From Bacillus suaedaesalsae (GTDB lineage Bacteria > Bacillota > Bacilli > Bacillales > SA4): DNA of 64,000 nucleotides. Position numbers and translations under genes: made by a program. The notes beneath the pieces were generated by a model. That model ran no database searches, had not been told where the DNA came from, and worked only from the letters and a program-made list of their open reading frames with translations. This document shows, in pieces, positions 46,267-56,001 of this stretch. The first letter of the stretch is position 1, and each line of letters starts with the position of its first letter. Location: NCBI RefSeq assembly GCF_016890225.1, contig NZ_JAFELM010000030.1, forward strand, positions 152,162 through 216,161, read 5' to 3'.

Positions 46267-48015
46267 CTACTCTTGTTTAACCCACCATTTGTGTACGTCA
46301 TTTTGTACTGTGAATGCGTTAGCTTTTGTACCTTGTACACGCTTGTTAACAGCATAAACATCAAGTGGTTGGAACATAAAGATCATTGGTAGTTCATCGT
46401 TTACAAGTTTTTGCCACTCGTAGTAAATTTCCTTACGGTGTTCTATTACATCCTTACTTGCATCTTCAGGGAATTTAACACCCGCTTTAATAAGTTCATC
46501 AGACTTTTCGCTATACCATCTCCACATGTTCCATTGGTCTGTACTTAACCAAATTCCTGCTGGATCTGGATCTGTTGCTAAGCCCCATGCGCCGTTAAAT
46601 GTGTCAATTGAAGGGTCATCCGCATCTAGAGAATCGTAGAAAAGGTTAAAATCCTTTAATGCTCCACCATTTAGACGAGCATCAATTCCAACATCCTTCC
46701 AGTTCTGTAGAATGTATTGAGCACGTGGCTCTGCAGTAGAAGTACTGCTCATTGCATCAAAGTTTACAGTGAACTTCTCACCCTTTGGATCTTCACGGAA
46801 ACCGTCTCCGTCTTTATCCACGTAACCAGCTTCATCAAGTATCTTCTTTGCTTTTTCAGGATCATACTCGTATCCATTGATTTGATCATCTGGAATCTTA
46901 GCCCAAGATACAGATGGGAATGGTACGTTAACTAGTTGACCTAATCCATTACTGAATCCATCAAGAATTCCTTGGCGATCTAAAGCATGTGCCATTGCTT
47001 GGCGAAGTTGCTTATTTTGGAATTTAGGGTTATCAGATACTACAACACCTTTGTCTGCATCCCAACGGCCCCAGTCAAAGCCAATATAGCTATAACCTAA
47101 GCTTGGTTCTTCGTGTAAAACTAAGTTATCTAATTCCTTAATTTCTGGATATTGATCAGATGGAGCACCAATGATATCGATTTCTCCACTTTCTAGTAAA
47201 CCACTTGCTAGAGCTGGGTCAATGACTTTGTATACAACTCCATCTAGAAGAGGTCTACCTTGCCAGTAATCATCAAAGCGTTCGAACTCGATCATTTCAC
47301 CTGGAACGATGTTCTTCACTTTAAATGGTCCGAAACCAACAGGTGTTTTACGAACTTTATCAGAATCTACCATATCCTTAACTGCTACACCTTCGTAATG
47401 TTTCTTGTTCATAGGTACTACCCATAGGTTATCCAGTAAATTTACGATTGGCTCTTCAACAGTAATACGGATTTCGTAGTCATTAAGTACTTCAATACCT
47501 TCGATTTTGTCTGCTTTACCATCTTTATATGCTTGTGCACCTTTAATCATAGAAACGTTTGTGAAACGTTGTCCAGCATATTCAGGGTCAGCAATAACAT
47601 GCCATGCAAACTCCATGTCTTCAGCAGTTAATTCTTTCCCATCATGCCATTTAACGCCTTCTTTAATCTTGAAAGTTAATTGAGTATTGTCTTCAGAGAA
47701 TTCCCAAGTTGCAACATTTGGTTCAGGTAATAAATCATCACCTGTTGAAATAAGTCCTTCAGCCATGAAACCTAACGCAAGAGAATCATCTTCTCCTTCA
47801 TAGAATGCAAACTCTAGAACACCTTTAAACGGTTGAGTGAATGCATATGTTACAGTTCCACCTTCTGTAGGTTCATTCGATGTTTCTTCAGTTTTTGCAG
47901 GCTCCTTGCTTTCTTCCGGTTTCTTCTCACCGTCGCCAGATTTCCCACTACATGCAGCAAGGAACATTGACATTACTAGTAGCATCGCCACTAGCCACAA
48001 CATTGACTTCTTCAT
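46267..48015 (-). CDS. appA: App oligopeptide-binding lipoprotein AppA
   Basis: 582 aa peptide receptor. Lipobox FLAACSGK (Cys near residue 22), then a Glu/Lys/Pro-rich linker (about 25-52) and the SBP_bac_5 domain (FKIEEGVKWHDGKELTAED-like block near 110, written here as FKIKEGVKWHDGKELTAEDM). Full-length; in laboratory B. subtilis 168 appA carries a frameshift, so this copy looks functional by contrast. ATG 48015 follows TTGGGGGGAAATTA. Confidence 0.93.
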   Translation of the reverse strand: MKKSMLWLVAMLLVMSMFLAACSGKSGDGEKKPEESKEPAKTEETSNEPTEGGTVTYAFTQPFKGVLEFAFYEGEDDSLALGFMAEGLISTGDDLLPEPNVATWEFSEDNTQLTFKIKEGVKWHDGKELTAEDMEFAWHVIADPEYAGQRFTNVSMIKGAQAYKDGKADKIEGIEVLNDYEIRITVEEPIVNLLDNLWVVPMNKKHYEGVAVKDMVDSDKVRKTPVGFGPFKVKNIVPGEMIEFERFDDYWQGRPLLDGVVYKVIDPALASGLLESGEIDIIGAPSDQYPEIKELDNLVLHEEPSLGYSYIGFDWGRWDADKGVVVSDNPKFQNKQLRQAMAHALDRQGILDGFSNGLGQLVNVPFPSVSWAKIPDDQINGYEYDPEKAKKILDEAGYVDKDGDGFREDPKGEKFTVNFDAMSSTSTAEPRAQYILQNWKDVGIDARLNGGALKDFNLFYDSLDADDPSIDTFNGAWGLATDPDPAGIWLSTDQWNMWRWYSEKSDELIKAGVKFPEDASKDVIEHRKEIYYEWQKLVNDELPMIFMFQPLDVYAVNKRVQGTKANAFTVQNDVHKWWVKQE

Positions 48016-48079
48016 TAATTTCCCCCCAATTAGTTTAATAGAATAATTTCACTTTAAAAGAAGCTTACGAGAACTAGAG

Positions 48080-49069
48080 TTACTTATATAAGTGACAAGC
48101 TACTCTATGTCCTGGCTTCACCTCCTTTAAAGAAGGCTTTTCTTGCTGACATTCAGGCATCGCATGACGGCAGCGTGGATGGAACGTACACCCAGAAGGA
48201 GGATTAATTGGACTCGGTACATCACCTTCTAGTATGATTCTATCCTTCTTTTTTCTTGGATCTGGTTCTGGAATTGCAGAAATTAAAGCTTGTGTATATG
48301 GATGTAATGGCTCGGAATAAATGCTATCCTTACCTGCCACTTCTACTAATCCACCTAGATACATAACACCTATCCGATCACTCATATGTTTTACAACACT
48401 TAAATCATGAGCAATAAAGAGGAATGTTAAGTCAAATTCATTTTGCAATTCTTTTAGTAGGTTTAATACTTGTGATTGTACGGATACATCTAGAGCTGAT
48501 ACTGGTTCATCTGCAATGATCAACTTCGGTCTAAGGGCAAGTGCTCTTGCAATTCCGATACGTTGTCGCTGCCCACCAGAGAATTCATGGGGATATTTGT
48601 AATAGGCGTCTTCCGGTAATCCAACCTTCGTCAATAGCTCCATTACTTCGTTTTTTAGTTCTTTAGTTGATTTATTCGTGTAGTTACGGATGGGCTCAGA
48701 AACAAGGTCTCCAACCATCATTACTGGATTTAGCGAAGCGTATGGATCTTGGAATACCATTTGGAAATCTTGCCTAATTTTGCGGAGTGATGTTCCTCTT
48801 AGGTTTGTAATATCTTTTCCTTCAAAAATGATTTGACCGTCTGTTGGATCTAGTAATCGTAATATCGTCCGTCCTGCAGTTGATTTCCCGCAGCCCGACT
48901 CTCCTACTAATCCAAGTGTTTCTCCCTTTTTAATCTCGAATGAAATGTCATCGACAGCTTTTACAGCTCCTATATTCTTACGAAAGAAACCACCTTTAAT
49001 AGGGTAATAGGTTTTTAGATTCTTAACTTCTAATAGTACGTCTTTTTCAACGTTTGTTAGTTGACTCAT
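48080..49069 (-). CDS. appF: App oligopeptide ABC transporter ATP-binding protein AppF
   Basis: 329 aa ATPase. Walker [10 protein letters not shown] near residue 58, signature [15 protein letters not shown], Walker [15 protein letters not shown]-loop FIAHDLSVV. The C-terminal domain keeps a four-Cys motif ([16 protein letters not shown] ... RVACHLY) that in related dipeptide transporters binds an Fe-S cluster. One nt separates it from appD. Confidence 0.94.
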   Translation of the reverse strand: MSQLTNVEKDVLLEVKNLKTYYPIKGGFFRKNIGAVKAVDDISFEIKKGETLGLVGESGCGKSTAGRTILRLLDPTDGQIIFEGKDITNLRGTSLRKIRQDFQMVFQDPYASLNPVMMVGDLVSEPIRNYTNKSTKELKNEVMELLTKVGLPEDAYYKYPHEFSGGQRQRIGIARALALRPKLIIADEPVSALDVSVQSQVLNLLKELQNEFDLTFLFIAHDLSVVKHMSDRIGVMYLGGLVEVAGKDSIYSEPLHPYTQALISAIPEPDPRKKKDRIILEGDVPSPINPPSGCTFHPRCRHAMPECQQEKPSLKEVKPGHRVACHLYK

Positions 49070-49070
49070 C

Positions 49071-50090
49071 TTACGCTTTCACCCCTTCTTTAGGATAGCT
49101 CATATCGTAAAGTAGACAGGATACTTCGTGCCCTGCTTCAACCTCTGCAAGTAATGGTGAAACCTTTCTACATTCAGCTGTAGCTTGAGGACATCGATCA
49201 GCAAATCTACACCCAATCTCTGGCATGTTTACTAGTGATGGCACGATACCTTTGATTGTACTTAATTCTTCTACTTCTTCGTCCATTCTAGGAATTGCAC
49301 CCATTAATAACTTGGTGTAAGGATGTTTTGGATCATGAAATAATGTATCAACATTTGTTTTTTCAACAATTTTACCTGCATACATAACAATTACTTCGTC
49401 ACACATTTCAGCAACTACACCTAAATCATGGGTAATAAGGAGAACACTCATATCATTAACTTCTTGAATTTCTTTAAGTAGCTCTAATATTTGTGCTTGT
49501 ACGGTTACATCTAAGGCAGTTGTTGGCTCATCTGCAATAAGTATTTTGGGTTGACAGGCGATTGCGATCGCAATCATAACCCTTTGCCTCATCCCGCCAG
49601 ATAGTTGATGAGGGTATTCATCTACAATCTTTTCTGGTCTTGATATTCCTACACTTTTTAATAAAGCAATACTCTTTAACCTAGCCTCGTTCTTTGTTAA
49701 ACTCATATGATTTAATAACGCTTCTTGAATTTGATAGCCGATTGTAAACACCGGGTTTAACGATGTCATTGGTTCCTGGAAGATCATTCCTATATCTTTG
49801 CCACGAACCTTGTTTAAGTCTTTGTCTTTTAACTTAGATAAATCTTGGTCTTTGAACAATATTTCCCCTTCAAGTATCTTTCCATTTTCCTTTGGTAAGA
49901 GTCCCATAATTGACAGTGACATTACACTCTTTCCACATCCTGATTCTCCTACAATACCTATTATTTGCTTCGGCTTGACGGCAAAGCTGACACCATCAAC
50001 TGCGTTAAAGTACTTTCCTCCGATTTTAAAACCTGTTTTTAAATTCTTTACTTGTAATAACGGTGCTACATTACTTTTAATCTCGTTCAT
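49071..50090 (-). CDS. appD: App oligopeptide ABC transporter ATP-binding protein AppD
   Basis: First gene of appDFABC, 339 aa. Walker [10 protein letters not shown] near residue 43, MIFQEPMTSLNPVF Q-loop, LSGGMRQRVMIAIAIA signature, ILIADEPTTALDV Walker B. The four-Cys C-terminal motif GCRFADRCPQATAECR ... VSCLLY is present. ATG 50090 is favoured over the upstream TTG frame because GAGGTG is just before it. Promoter at 50136-50164. Confidence 0.94.
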   Translation of the reverse strand: MNEIKSNVAPLLQVKNLKTGFKIGGKYFNAVDGVSFAVKPKQIIGIVGESGCGKSVMSLSIMGLLPKENGKILEGEILFKDQDLSKLKDKDLNKVRGKDIGMIFQEPMTSLNPVFTIGYQIQEALLNHMSLTKNEARLKSIALLKSVGISRPEKIVDEYPHQLSGGMRQRVMIAIAIACQPKILIADEPTTALDVTVQAQILELLKEIQEVNDMSVLLITHDLGVVAEMCDEVIVMYAGKIVEKTNVDTLFHDPKHPYTKLLMGAIPRMDEEVEELSTIKGIVPSLVNMPEIGCRFADRCPQATAECRKVSPLLAEVEAGHEVSCLLYDMSYPKEGVKA

Positions 50091-50135
50091 ATCACACCTC
50101 AACTTAGTTTAATTTCCCAATGTCATTTGATTCAC

Positions 50136-50164
50136 ATATTATTACAGAATAGTTACAATTGCAA
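50136..50164 (-). promoter_or_regulatory. sigma-A promoter of the app operon
   Basis: Minus strand TTGCAA (50164-50159), a 17-nt spacer, TAATAT (50141-50136), about 46 nt before the appD start. Confidence 0.6.
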
Positions 50165-50254
50165 GACTATTTTTTAAATTTGTAATATTCTATTTAAATA
50201 TAATAAACTAAAACCCTTAAAATAAAAGTTTAATTTCAGAATGTAGCGAAATGG

Positions 50255-50336
50255 TACTCGACTCCTGCGGGAGCAGTGGGACAGGTGAGACCACACAGGC
50301 GGTAACGCCACGGAAAGCGAGTGCCATGGAGCGGAA
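50255..50336 (+). repeat. Bacillus GC-rich interspersed repeat, copy A
   Basis: ACTCGACTCCTGCGGGAGCA ... GGAAAGCGAGTGCCATGGAG is a widespread intergenic Bacillus repeat, locally GC-rich in an AT-rich context. Shortened relative to copy B and in the opposite orientation. Confidence 0.8.
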
Positions 50337-50373
50337 TTCACTTAGTTATACAGAAATACATTGAAATAAGAAA

Positions 50374-50416
50374 AGACTGTAGAAAACTCGAAATTATTCG
50401 AGTTTGTCTACAGTCT
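50374..50416. repeat. long hairpin abutting the repeat-bounded element
   Basis: Left arm AGACTGTAGAAAACTCGAA (50374-50392), right arm TTCGAGTTTGTCTACAGTCT (50397-50416), one bulged base. A shorter relative (GACTGTAGACACTC) occurs after trpS at 40500-40512. Confidence 0.8.
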
Positions 50417-50418
50417 GA

Positions 50419-50812
50419 AAAGAGGCTGGGACATAACTAAATAAATCATCCTGATAGGCGAATAATATCTAAATTATTCTACCTATTAAATATTATACTT
50501 TTTTCGTACCCTTTGATATTTATTAATCATGTTAAGTGGAAGAACTAGTTCGTTCCATTGCGCTGCAGACACTCGCTTTCCGCGGGGAGGAAACTGAGCC
50601 TCCTCAGCTACGCCTGCGGGGTCTCAGCCTTTCCTCTACTTCCCGCAGGAGTCGAGTGTCTTCCGCTCCATTCCACTAGTTTTTAAAAATAGTATGCGAA
50701 ATCAAACGAATCTATTGAAAGCAACAAATAAAGACCCGAACTATTAGGTGAAAGATATTGCCTAATAGTTCGGGTTTATCATTGGCTGAAATACTTATGT
50801 CCAAGCCTCTTT
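50419..50812. mobile_element. MITE-like element bounded by 20-bp inverted repeats
   Basis: AAAGAGGCTGGGACATAACT (50419-50438) and ACTTATGTCCAAGCCTCTTT (50793-50812) are inverted repeats with 18 of 20 matches. The 394-nt interval codes for nothing and contains GC-rich repeat copy B (50538-50678) and a 15-bp perfect hairpin (50734-50775, ACCCGAACTATTAGG). It lies in the 749-nt gap between yjaZ and appD. No target duplication was resolved. It may be a structured RNA module rather than a mobile element. Confidence 0.5.
50538..50678 (-). repeat. Bacillus GC-rich interspersed repeat, copy B (full)
   Basis: Runs from AGTTCGTTCCATTGCGCTGC through CACTCGCTTTCCGCGGGGAG to CCCGCAGGAGTCGAGTGTCT. Same family as copy A (reverse orientation) and copy C at 62123-62187, which it matches almost base for base up to GAGCCTCCT. 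It shows what the IS at 62188 interrupted. Confidence 0.85.
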
Positions 50813-50839
50813 ATTTCTTTAAGAATTTGCTTTTAACTT

Positions 50840-51619
50840 TTAAGTCAACCATTTTAGGATTTCCAAACTGTCCATTCGTTCAACGTTTGAAAGTTTCTCT
50901 TTCTTTTTATCTATACATTTGTTAATGATATGAGCACCTACACAATATCCTAGCATCTTAGGATAACCGCTTCGTCCATATAAAAGGTTGTTATATTCGG
51001 GATCTTGTTCCTTTACATCTTTATTTGGGAAAATGATAGTTTTCCACCATTTCTCTAATTTTTCTTCTGAATAATAGGAAATCCAATTCGCATTATAGGA
51101 TTCTCCGCATATCTCCTTCACTGCATATTCCGCTAGTCCTTCAAGTATGATTACATCGAGAAGCGTCATTTCTTCCTCTTTTTTTGAAATTTGATTTAAC
51201 CTACACACATGGTGGTATTCGTGAACTAGTAATGCTTTTATCTCTAAAGCTCCAATTTCTCTTGGTAAAAATAGAAATAGTTTATCCTTAAATGCGAGTC
51301 CAGCTTTTCCATTTTCCTTCATCAACTGAGCGTTTCTTTCATTTAACGGCAAAATAATGATAGGAATATCAGGTCCGTTCCATTTTTTTCGTATTGATTC
51401 AAATAGCTTCTTAACTGTTGACCAATGATTTGCTTTAATAAATTGTTGAATTTCATCCTTTCTTGTAAATATCGAGGGCTTATACATCCCAAATGATGCT
51501 AAATGTTGATAAATATCTACTGCCTTCCCCTTCTTAAAATACGTAATAAGATTTTCACAAAGTTTAACAGGTTGGTCTCCATATTCTTTTAACCAACGGT
51601 CTGTTTGAATGATTGACAT
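50840..51619 (-). CDS. yjaZ: YjaZ-like DUF2268 putative zinc metalloprotease
   Basis: 259 aa. The HExxH-type motif LLVHEYHHVCRLN (near residue 128) with a downstream Glu in LEGLAEYAVKEICGE (near 153) fits the DUF2268 predicted metalloprotease domain. No signal peptide or lipobox is seen. Substrate unknown. Position between fabF and appD matches B. subtilis yjaZ. ATG 51619 follows GAGTGAGGAAATGTCA. Confidence 0.85.
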   Translation of the reverse strand: MSIIQTDRWLKEYGDQPVKLCENLITYFKKGKAVDIYQHLASFGMYKPSIFTRKDEIQQFIKANHWSTVKKLFESIRKKWNGPDIPIIILPLNERNAQLMKENGKAGLAFKDKLFLFLPREIGALEIKALLVHEYHHVCRLNQISKKEEEMTLLDVIILEGLAEYAVKEICGESYNANWISYYSEEKLEKWWKTIIFPNKDVKEQDPEYNNLLYGRSGYPKMLGYCVGAHIINKCIDKKKEKLSNVERMDSLEILKWLT

Positions 51620-51818
51620 TTCCTCACTCCATTTATCATAAACTTAATTCATATTATGAAAAGGCTTTTTGAGAAGGTGTCAATTCATTACAATATTTTT
51701 TTGAAACTGATATAGATTTTTCTAGTTCTTTCCTATTTATAATGTAACTGTATAAAAATACCACTTTATAATTAAATCATAAAAAAACCTGCACTTTTGA
51801 ATGCAGGTTTCTGGAATG

Positions 51819-53057
51819 TTATTCGTATTTTTTGAAGACTAATGTTGCATTATGACCACCAAAACCGAGCGAGTTACTAATAACGGCATATACATCCTGC
51901 TTCCTTGCAGTGTTAGGTACATAGTCTAAGTCGCATTCTGGGTCTGGTGTTTCTATATTAATTGTCGGAGGGATGACTCCTTCTGCAATTGCTAATACAG
52001 AGAAAACTGCTTCTACTCCTCCTGCTGCACCTAATAGGTGACCAGTCATTGATTTTGTTGAGCTTATCGCCATTTTATAAGCGTGCTCACCAAAAACTTC
52101 TTTAACTGCCATTGTTTCATATTTGTCATTGTATGGCGTACTTGTTCCATGAGCATTCATGTACGTAATTTGGTCAGGTTGTAGTCCTGAGTCTTCAATC
52201 GCTTGTCTCATTGCACGAACTCCACCTTCACCAGCAGGTGCTGGTGCGGTAATATGATATGCATCACCTGTTGCTCCATATCCAACTATTTCAGCGTATA
52301 TTTTTGCCCCACGAGCAAGAGCATGATCAAGTTCTTCAAGAATTAATATCCCAGATCCTTCTCCCATTACAAATCCGTCTCGATTTAAATCAAACGGTCT
52401 GCTTGCTGTCTTTGGATCATTGTTAAAGGATAAAGCCTTCATTGAACTAAATCCAGCGAATGCCATGTTTGTGAGTGGAGCTTCTGTTCCACCTGTTACC
52501 ATCACGTCAGCATCTCCACGTTGGATGACCTTAAACGCGTCACCAATCGAATTAGCACCAGACGCACAAGCTGTTACGGTACATGAGTTAATTCCTCTCG
52601 CACCTAATGCTATAGAAACCTGACCTGCAGCCATATCAGGTATCATCATCGGTACATAAAACGGACTTACTCTTCTATAGCCTTTCGCTTGGAAATTTTG
52701 ATATTGTTCTTCGTGTGTTTCCATTCCACCGATTCCAGACCCAATCCACACTCCAACACGTGGAGCCATTTCCTCTGTAATGGTTAAATTTGCATCTTTC
52801 ACTGCCATTAAGGAAGCTGCCATTGCATATTGTGTGAAGCGGTCCATTTTCTTTGCATCTTTTCGATCCATGAATTCTTCAACATTGAAATCTTTTAACT
52901 CTGCTGCTACTTTTGCTGGAAAATTATCAGCATTTACCCTTGTGAGAGGAGCAATACCTGATACTCCATTGATTAAGTTGTCCCAAGTTGTCTTTATATC
53001 GTTCCCTAGAGGTGTAACTGTTCCAAGTCCCGTTACGACTACACGCTTCTTTTTCAT
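51819..53057 (-). CDS. fabF: 3-oxoacyl-ACP synthase II (FabF)
   Basis: Elongating condensing enzyme. 412 aa with the Cys-His-His triad: [13 protein letters not shown] near residue 163, [11 protein letters not shown] near 303 and [13 protein letters not shown] near 339. It follows fabH by 35 nt and shares the FapR-controlled promoter. ATG 53057 after AAGGAGTGTACGAGA. Terminal [17 protein letters not shown] is standard. Confidence 0.97.
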   Translation of the reverse strand: MKKKRVVVTGLGTVTPLGNDIKTTWDNLINGVSGIAPLTRVNADNFPAKVAAELKDFNVEEFMDRKDAKKMDRFTQYAMAASLMAVKDANLTITEEMAPRVGVWIGSGIGGMETHEEQYQNFQAKGYRRVSPFYVPMMIPDMAAGQVSIALGARGINSCTVTACASGANSIGDAFKVIQRGDADVMVTGGTEAPLTNMAFAGFSSMKALSFNNDPKTASRPFDLNRDGFVMGEGSGILILEELDHALARGAKIYAEIVGYGATGDAYHITAPAPAGEGGVRAMRQAIEDSGLQPDQITYMNAHGTSTPYNDKYETMAVKEVFGEHAYKMAISSTKSMTGHLLGAAGGVEAVFSVLAIAEGVIPPTINIETPDPECDLDYVPNTARKQDVYAVISNSLGFGGHNATLVFKKYE

Positions 53058-53092
53058 TCTCGTACACTCCTTAATTTTATATAAAATTAATA

Positions 53093-54025
53093 TTATTTAC
53101 CCCATCGAAGTGCAATTGCACCCCATGTTAATCCTCCACCAAATCCAACCATAACAATTAAATCATCGTCTTTAATTCTTCCACTCTCCAATTCTTCAAC
53201 AAGTGCAATGGGTATGGAAGACGCAGATGTATTTCCGTATTTATCTACAGTTACAGACATTTTTTCAATCGGTAATTCAAGGCGTTGCCTTGCTGCTTCC
53301 ATAATTCTAATATTCGCTTGATGTGGAATAAGAAAATCAACGTCTTCTTTCCCAAGTCCCGCTTTCTCTAATACATTAATACAAGAATCACCCATCTGTC
53401 TAACTGCAAACTTAAATACTTCTCTACCGTTCATGATAATATATTCATCTTGGTATAAATGCTTTGCCCCAGTCCCATCAGACCCTAGTTCAAAGGATAA
53501 GATTCCTCTTCCCTCTGAAACTTGGCCAATTACTGCTGCACCTGCACCATCACCAAATAGTACAGCTGTATTTCGATCATTCCAATCTGTAACTTTAGAT
53601 AACTTCTCAACACCGATAACTAAGGCATGGCGATATGTGTTAGATTCAATAAATTGTTTTGCCATTACCACCCCATACATAAAACCAGCACAGGCTGCAC
53701 TCACGTCAAAAGCAACTGCATTCTTTGCTCCTAATCGCTCCTGAATTAAACATGCTACAGACGGAAATGGTTGATCGGGTGTAACAGTAGCTACGATAAT
53801 TAAATCAATATCTTCCGCTGATAAATTCGCATTCTCTATTGCTTTTTCAGCTGCGAAGAATGCCATATGTGATGTATCCACATCATCACCAGCTATTCTT
53901 CTTTCTTCAATACCAGTTCTAGTTCTAATCCATTCATCCGATGTATCTACAATTTTCTCTAAATCATGATTTGTGACGACTCTTTCAGGAAGGTAACGCC
54001 CAATACCAATAAATCCAGCATTCAA
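53093..54025 (-). CDS. fabH: 3-oxoacyl-ACP synthase III (FabH)
   Basis: Initiates fatty-acid synthesis from acyl-CoA and malonyl-ACP, setting branched-chain primer use in Bacilli. 310 aa with Cys in [15 protein letters not shown] block (here [11 protein letters not shown] near 112), His in [15 protein letters not shown] and Asn in [10 protein letters not shown]. Start is TTG 54025 behind AAGGAGGTCATACA. Closest by sequence to B. subtilis FabHA. A FapR box is at 54062-54078. Confidence 0.97.
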   Translation of the reverse strand: MNAGFIGIGRYLPERVVTNHDLEKIVDTSDEWIRTRTGIEERRIAGDDVDTSHMAFFAAEKAIENANLSAEDIDLIIVATVTPDQPFPSVACLIQERLGAKNAVAFDVSAACAGFMYGVVMAKQFIESNTYRHALVIGVEKLSKVTDWNDRNTAVLFGDGAGAAVIGQVSEGRGILSFELGSDGTGAKHLYQDEYIIMNGREVFKFAVRQMGDSCINVLEKAGLGKEDVDFLIPHQANIRIMEAARQRLELPIEKMSVTVDKYGNTSASSIPIALVEELESGRIKDDDLIVMVGFGGGLTWGAIALRWGK

Positions 54026-54061
54026 ATGTATGACCTCCTTGTATACTTGTTATCAAATATT

Positions 54062-54078
54062 ATGACTTGGTACTAATT
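54062..54078 (-). promoter_or_regulatory. FapR operator upstream of fabH-fabF
   Basis: ATGACTTGGTACTAATT (reverse AATTAGTACCAAGTCAT) matches the FapR box. On the minus strand it follows TTGTCA ... TATAAA promoter elements (54078-54105), so FapR would block this promoter. Confidence 0.8.
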
Positions 54079-54237
54079 TTATAGCAAAAAAAACTATTTG
54101 ACAACTGTAATATTTTTTTATGACAAAGGACAATTGTCCCTATCGAATGTGAACGTTCTGTCATAGTGTATAGTAGAACTGGTATGTACTTCCCACAAAA
54201 TACCAAAACTTCACTACTTTCATAGGAGGTGCAAATC

Positions 54238-54483
54238 ATGAAGGAGCAAGAAAATGAACAAGTCGAAAGAGAACATCCTTTTGATCGTTTAATGTTCGGG
54301 AATCGTAATGAAGAATCTAGAAATTCACGCCCAGTTTCTAGACAAACAACTACTTCTCAAAATAATTTTGATTTTGGTAGTATGCTACAAAATGTTGACA
54401 CTATTATGAGTTCCATTAACAAGTTTAAACCAGTTGTAAAACAATTTTCTCCATTATTAGATTTGTTAAAAAAACAAAAATAA
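54238..54483 (+). CDS. small hydrophilic protein between fabH and comZ, unknown
   Basis: 81 aa. N-terminal half is charged and polar (EQENEQVEREHPFDRLMFGN, RQTTTSQNNFDFGSML); the C-terminal half forms an amphipathic helix (NVDTIMSSINKFKPVVKQFS) and ends LLKKQK. YppG/VrrA-like coat-type composition and the position of B. subtilis yjzB make a small conserved Bacillus protein likely; function unknown. ATG 54238 follows ATAGGAGGTGCAAATC; own terminator at 54517-54548. Confidence 0.65.
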   Translation: MKEQENEQVEREHPFDRLMFGNRNEESRNSRPVSRQTTTSQNNFDFGSMLQNVDTIMSSINKFKPVVKQFSPLLDLLKKQK

Positions 54484-54516
54484 GTCGATTTCTACTACAA
54501 ATCATATTTATAGAGG

Positions 54517-54548
54517 GCTAGCGCTTTCGTATTGTGCTAGCTTTTTTT
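54517..54548 (+). terminator. terminator of the small protein gene
   Basis: GGCTAGCGC ... GTGCTAGC hairpin with a run of seven T. Confidence 0.8.
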
Positions 54549-54735
54549 ATATTGGCCCAAGGCTACTTACTTTTTTATATAACTCTTCTCCCACAGGATT
54601 CTCGTACCTGCCACTACAAACAACTTATTGCTAAAATATCAAAACTTAGCATAGCCTTAACACTGTCATCATCATGTAAACAGATATAAGAAAATAAAAA
54701 AGACGCAATTTACATTACGTCTCTTCGCTTGTAAC

Positions 54736-54921
54736 TTATTTTTCTTGTAGTGCTTCTTGTTTACCTAGGTCATATGCATCAGACATAACCTTTGTTAATA
54801 ACTCCATTACGGGTTGTAATTTTGCCATATCTAGTTCAATACCCGTTTCATCTAATAAATCTTTTGCTTCAGGTAAATATTTCATCGCAATTTGCATGAA
54901 TTGCATTTGTTTTGGATCCAT
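54736..54921 (-). CDS. comZ: ComZ, late competence regulator
   Basis: 61 aa helical protein: MDPKQMQFMQIAMKYLPEAK closely resembles the ComZ start, followed by DLLDETGIELDMAKLQPVME and LLTKVMSDAYDLGKQEALQE. In B. subtilis ComZ is cotranscribed with med and represses comG. Here it follows med by 14 nt. ATG 54921 after AAAGGAGAATGAAAGA. A hairpin with T run (54699-54722) ends the transcript. Confidence 0.9.
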   Translation of the reverse strand: MDPKQMQFMQIAMKYLPEAKDLLDETGIELDMAKLQPVMELLTKVMSDAYDLGKQEALQEK

Positions 54922-54935
54922 TCTTTCATTCTCCT

Positions 54936-55895
54936 TTAGTCAACCTGATTCGGTAAATTTCCCGTCTTAATATAAGTTTCGACCGATTCATTTATTTTTG
55001 CTTGTACTTCTGGCCTTACTTCTGAGCTGAATTTCCCCATAGTAATCACTTTATCATCAAAATCAAAATAAAGATTACCTGGTTTCAGCTTCCCTTCATT
55101 GAAGTCTTTAGCTACTACCTCATAAAGTAGATCAACATGTTGAACAGTACTTGTTAACACCGTTGCTTCACCTAGGTCAGATTGATCGGAAATAAATCCA
55201 ATCGCATACAAGCCTTCTTCCTTTAACTTTTCAATCATCGGTACGTTAAAACCATCACCCGCTGGATATACAACATCCACACCAGAAGCAAGCATTTGAT
55301 CTAGTTGTTGCATAGCAACATCAACATTATCCCAATGCTCCGTATAATTAATTTTCACTTCAACCTCAGGATTTTGATAATGAGCTCCCTCAAAAAAGCC
55401 ATTAACTTCTGGTTGCCATTCAAATGCAGCGATAACTCCTACTTTGTTAGTTTTCGTCATTTCGCTGGCGACCATACCACCGAAGAAGCCCATCGCATCT
55501 GACTTAAAGTTCAAGCTAGTTACATTGTCTCCTATTACATCCCCGTTAAAACAGACGAAATGTATATTGGGATATTTAGGAGCTAGCTTATTAAACCAGC
55601 TTGCATATTCACTTCCATGTCCAAAAATTAGCGTAATATCCTTGTCCGAGAACTCGCGTATTGCATCCGAAACTGTATCTTCATTATCCATGCCTTCTTT
55701 ATAAAATACTTCGGCATCAAATGCAGATTGTATTCGTAGTAATCCTTTATAACCCTTTGTACCCCATACCTGATCGTTCACCGTTTCAGGGACAAGCAAG
55801 CCTACCTTTTGAATAGCACCAGAGGATGACGAATTCGAACATCCAGAAATTAAAAATAATAGTATAAGTATAATAGCAATAATTGGCTTTTTCAT
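54936..55895 (-). CDS. med: Med, BMP-family lipoprotein regulating competence
   Basis: 319 aa. Signal peptide with lipobox LISGCSN (Cys near residue 19), then the basic-membrane-protein/PnrA-like binding fold (KVGLLVPETVNDQVWGTKGY; VDVVYPAGDGFNVPMIEKLK). In B. subtilis, Med stimulates comK expression and lies just ahead of comZ, as here. BMP relatives bind nucleosides; the ligand of Med is not settled. ATG 55895 preceded by AAAGGAAGTGATAATAA. Confidence 0.9.
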   Translation of the reverse strand: MKKPIIAIILILLFLISGCSNSSSSGAIQKVGLLVPETVNDQVWGTKGYKGLLRIQSAFDAEVFYKEGMDNEDTVSDAIREFSDKDITLIFGHGSEYASWFNKLAPKYPNIHFVCFNGDVIGDNVTSLNFKSDAMGFFGGMVASEMTKTNKVGVIAAFEWQPEVNGFFEGAHYQNPEVEVKINYTEHWDNVDVAMQQLDQMLASGVDVVYPAGDGFNVPMIEKLKEEGLYAIGFISDQSDLGEATVLTSTVQHVDLLYEVVAKDFNEGKLKPGNLYFDFDDKVITMGKFSSEVRPEVQAKINESVETYIKTGNLPNQVD

Positions 55896-56001
55896 TTATT
55901 ATCACTTCCTTTTGAAAATGAGTTAGCCTAAAAAATTGTAAGCCTGTCCACCGTTATTTTACCCTTTAACCTCTAAATTGGTAAAGGATAAAAATAAAAT
56001 A

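Noticed and set aside
46267..48015. Expected frameshift in appA, as in laboratory B. subtilis 168
   Set aside because: The frame is open over the full 582 residues with normal signal peptide and domain, so the gene looks functional.
50240..50700. CRISPR array in the repeat-rich gap
   Set aside because: The repeats are few, long, of opposite orientation and not separated by equal unique spacers.
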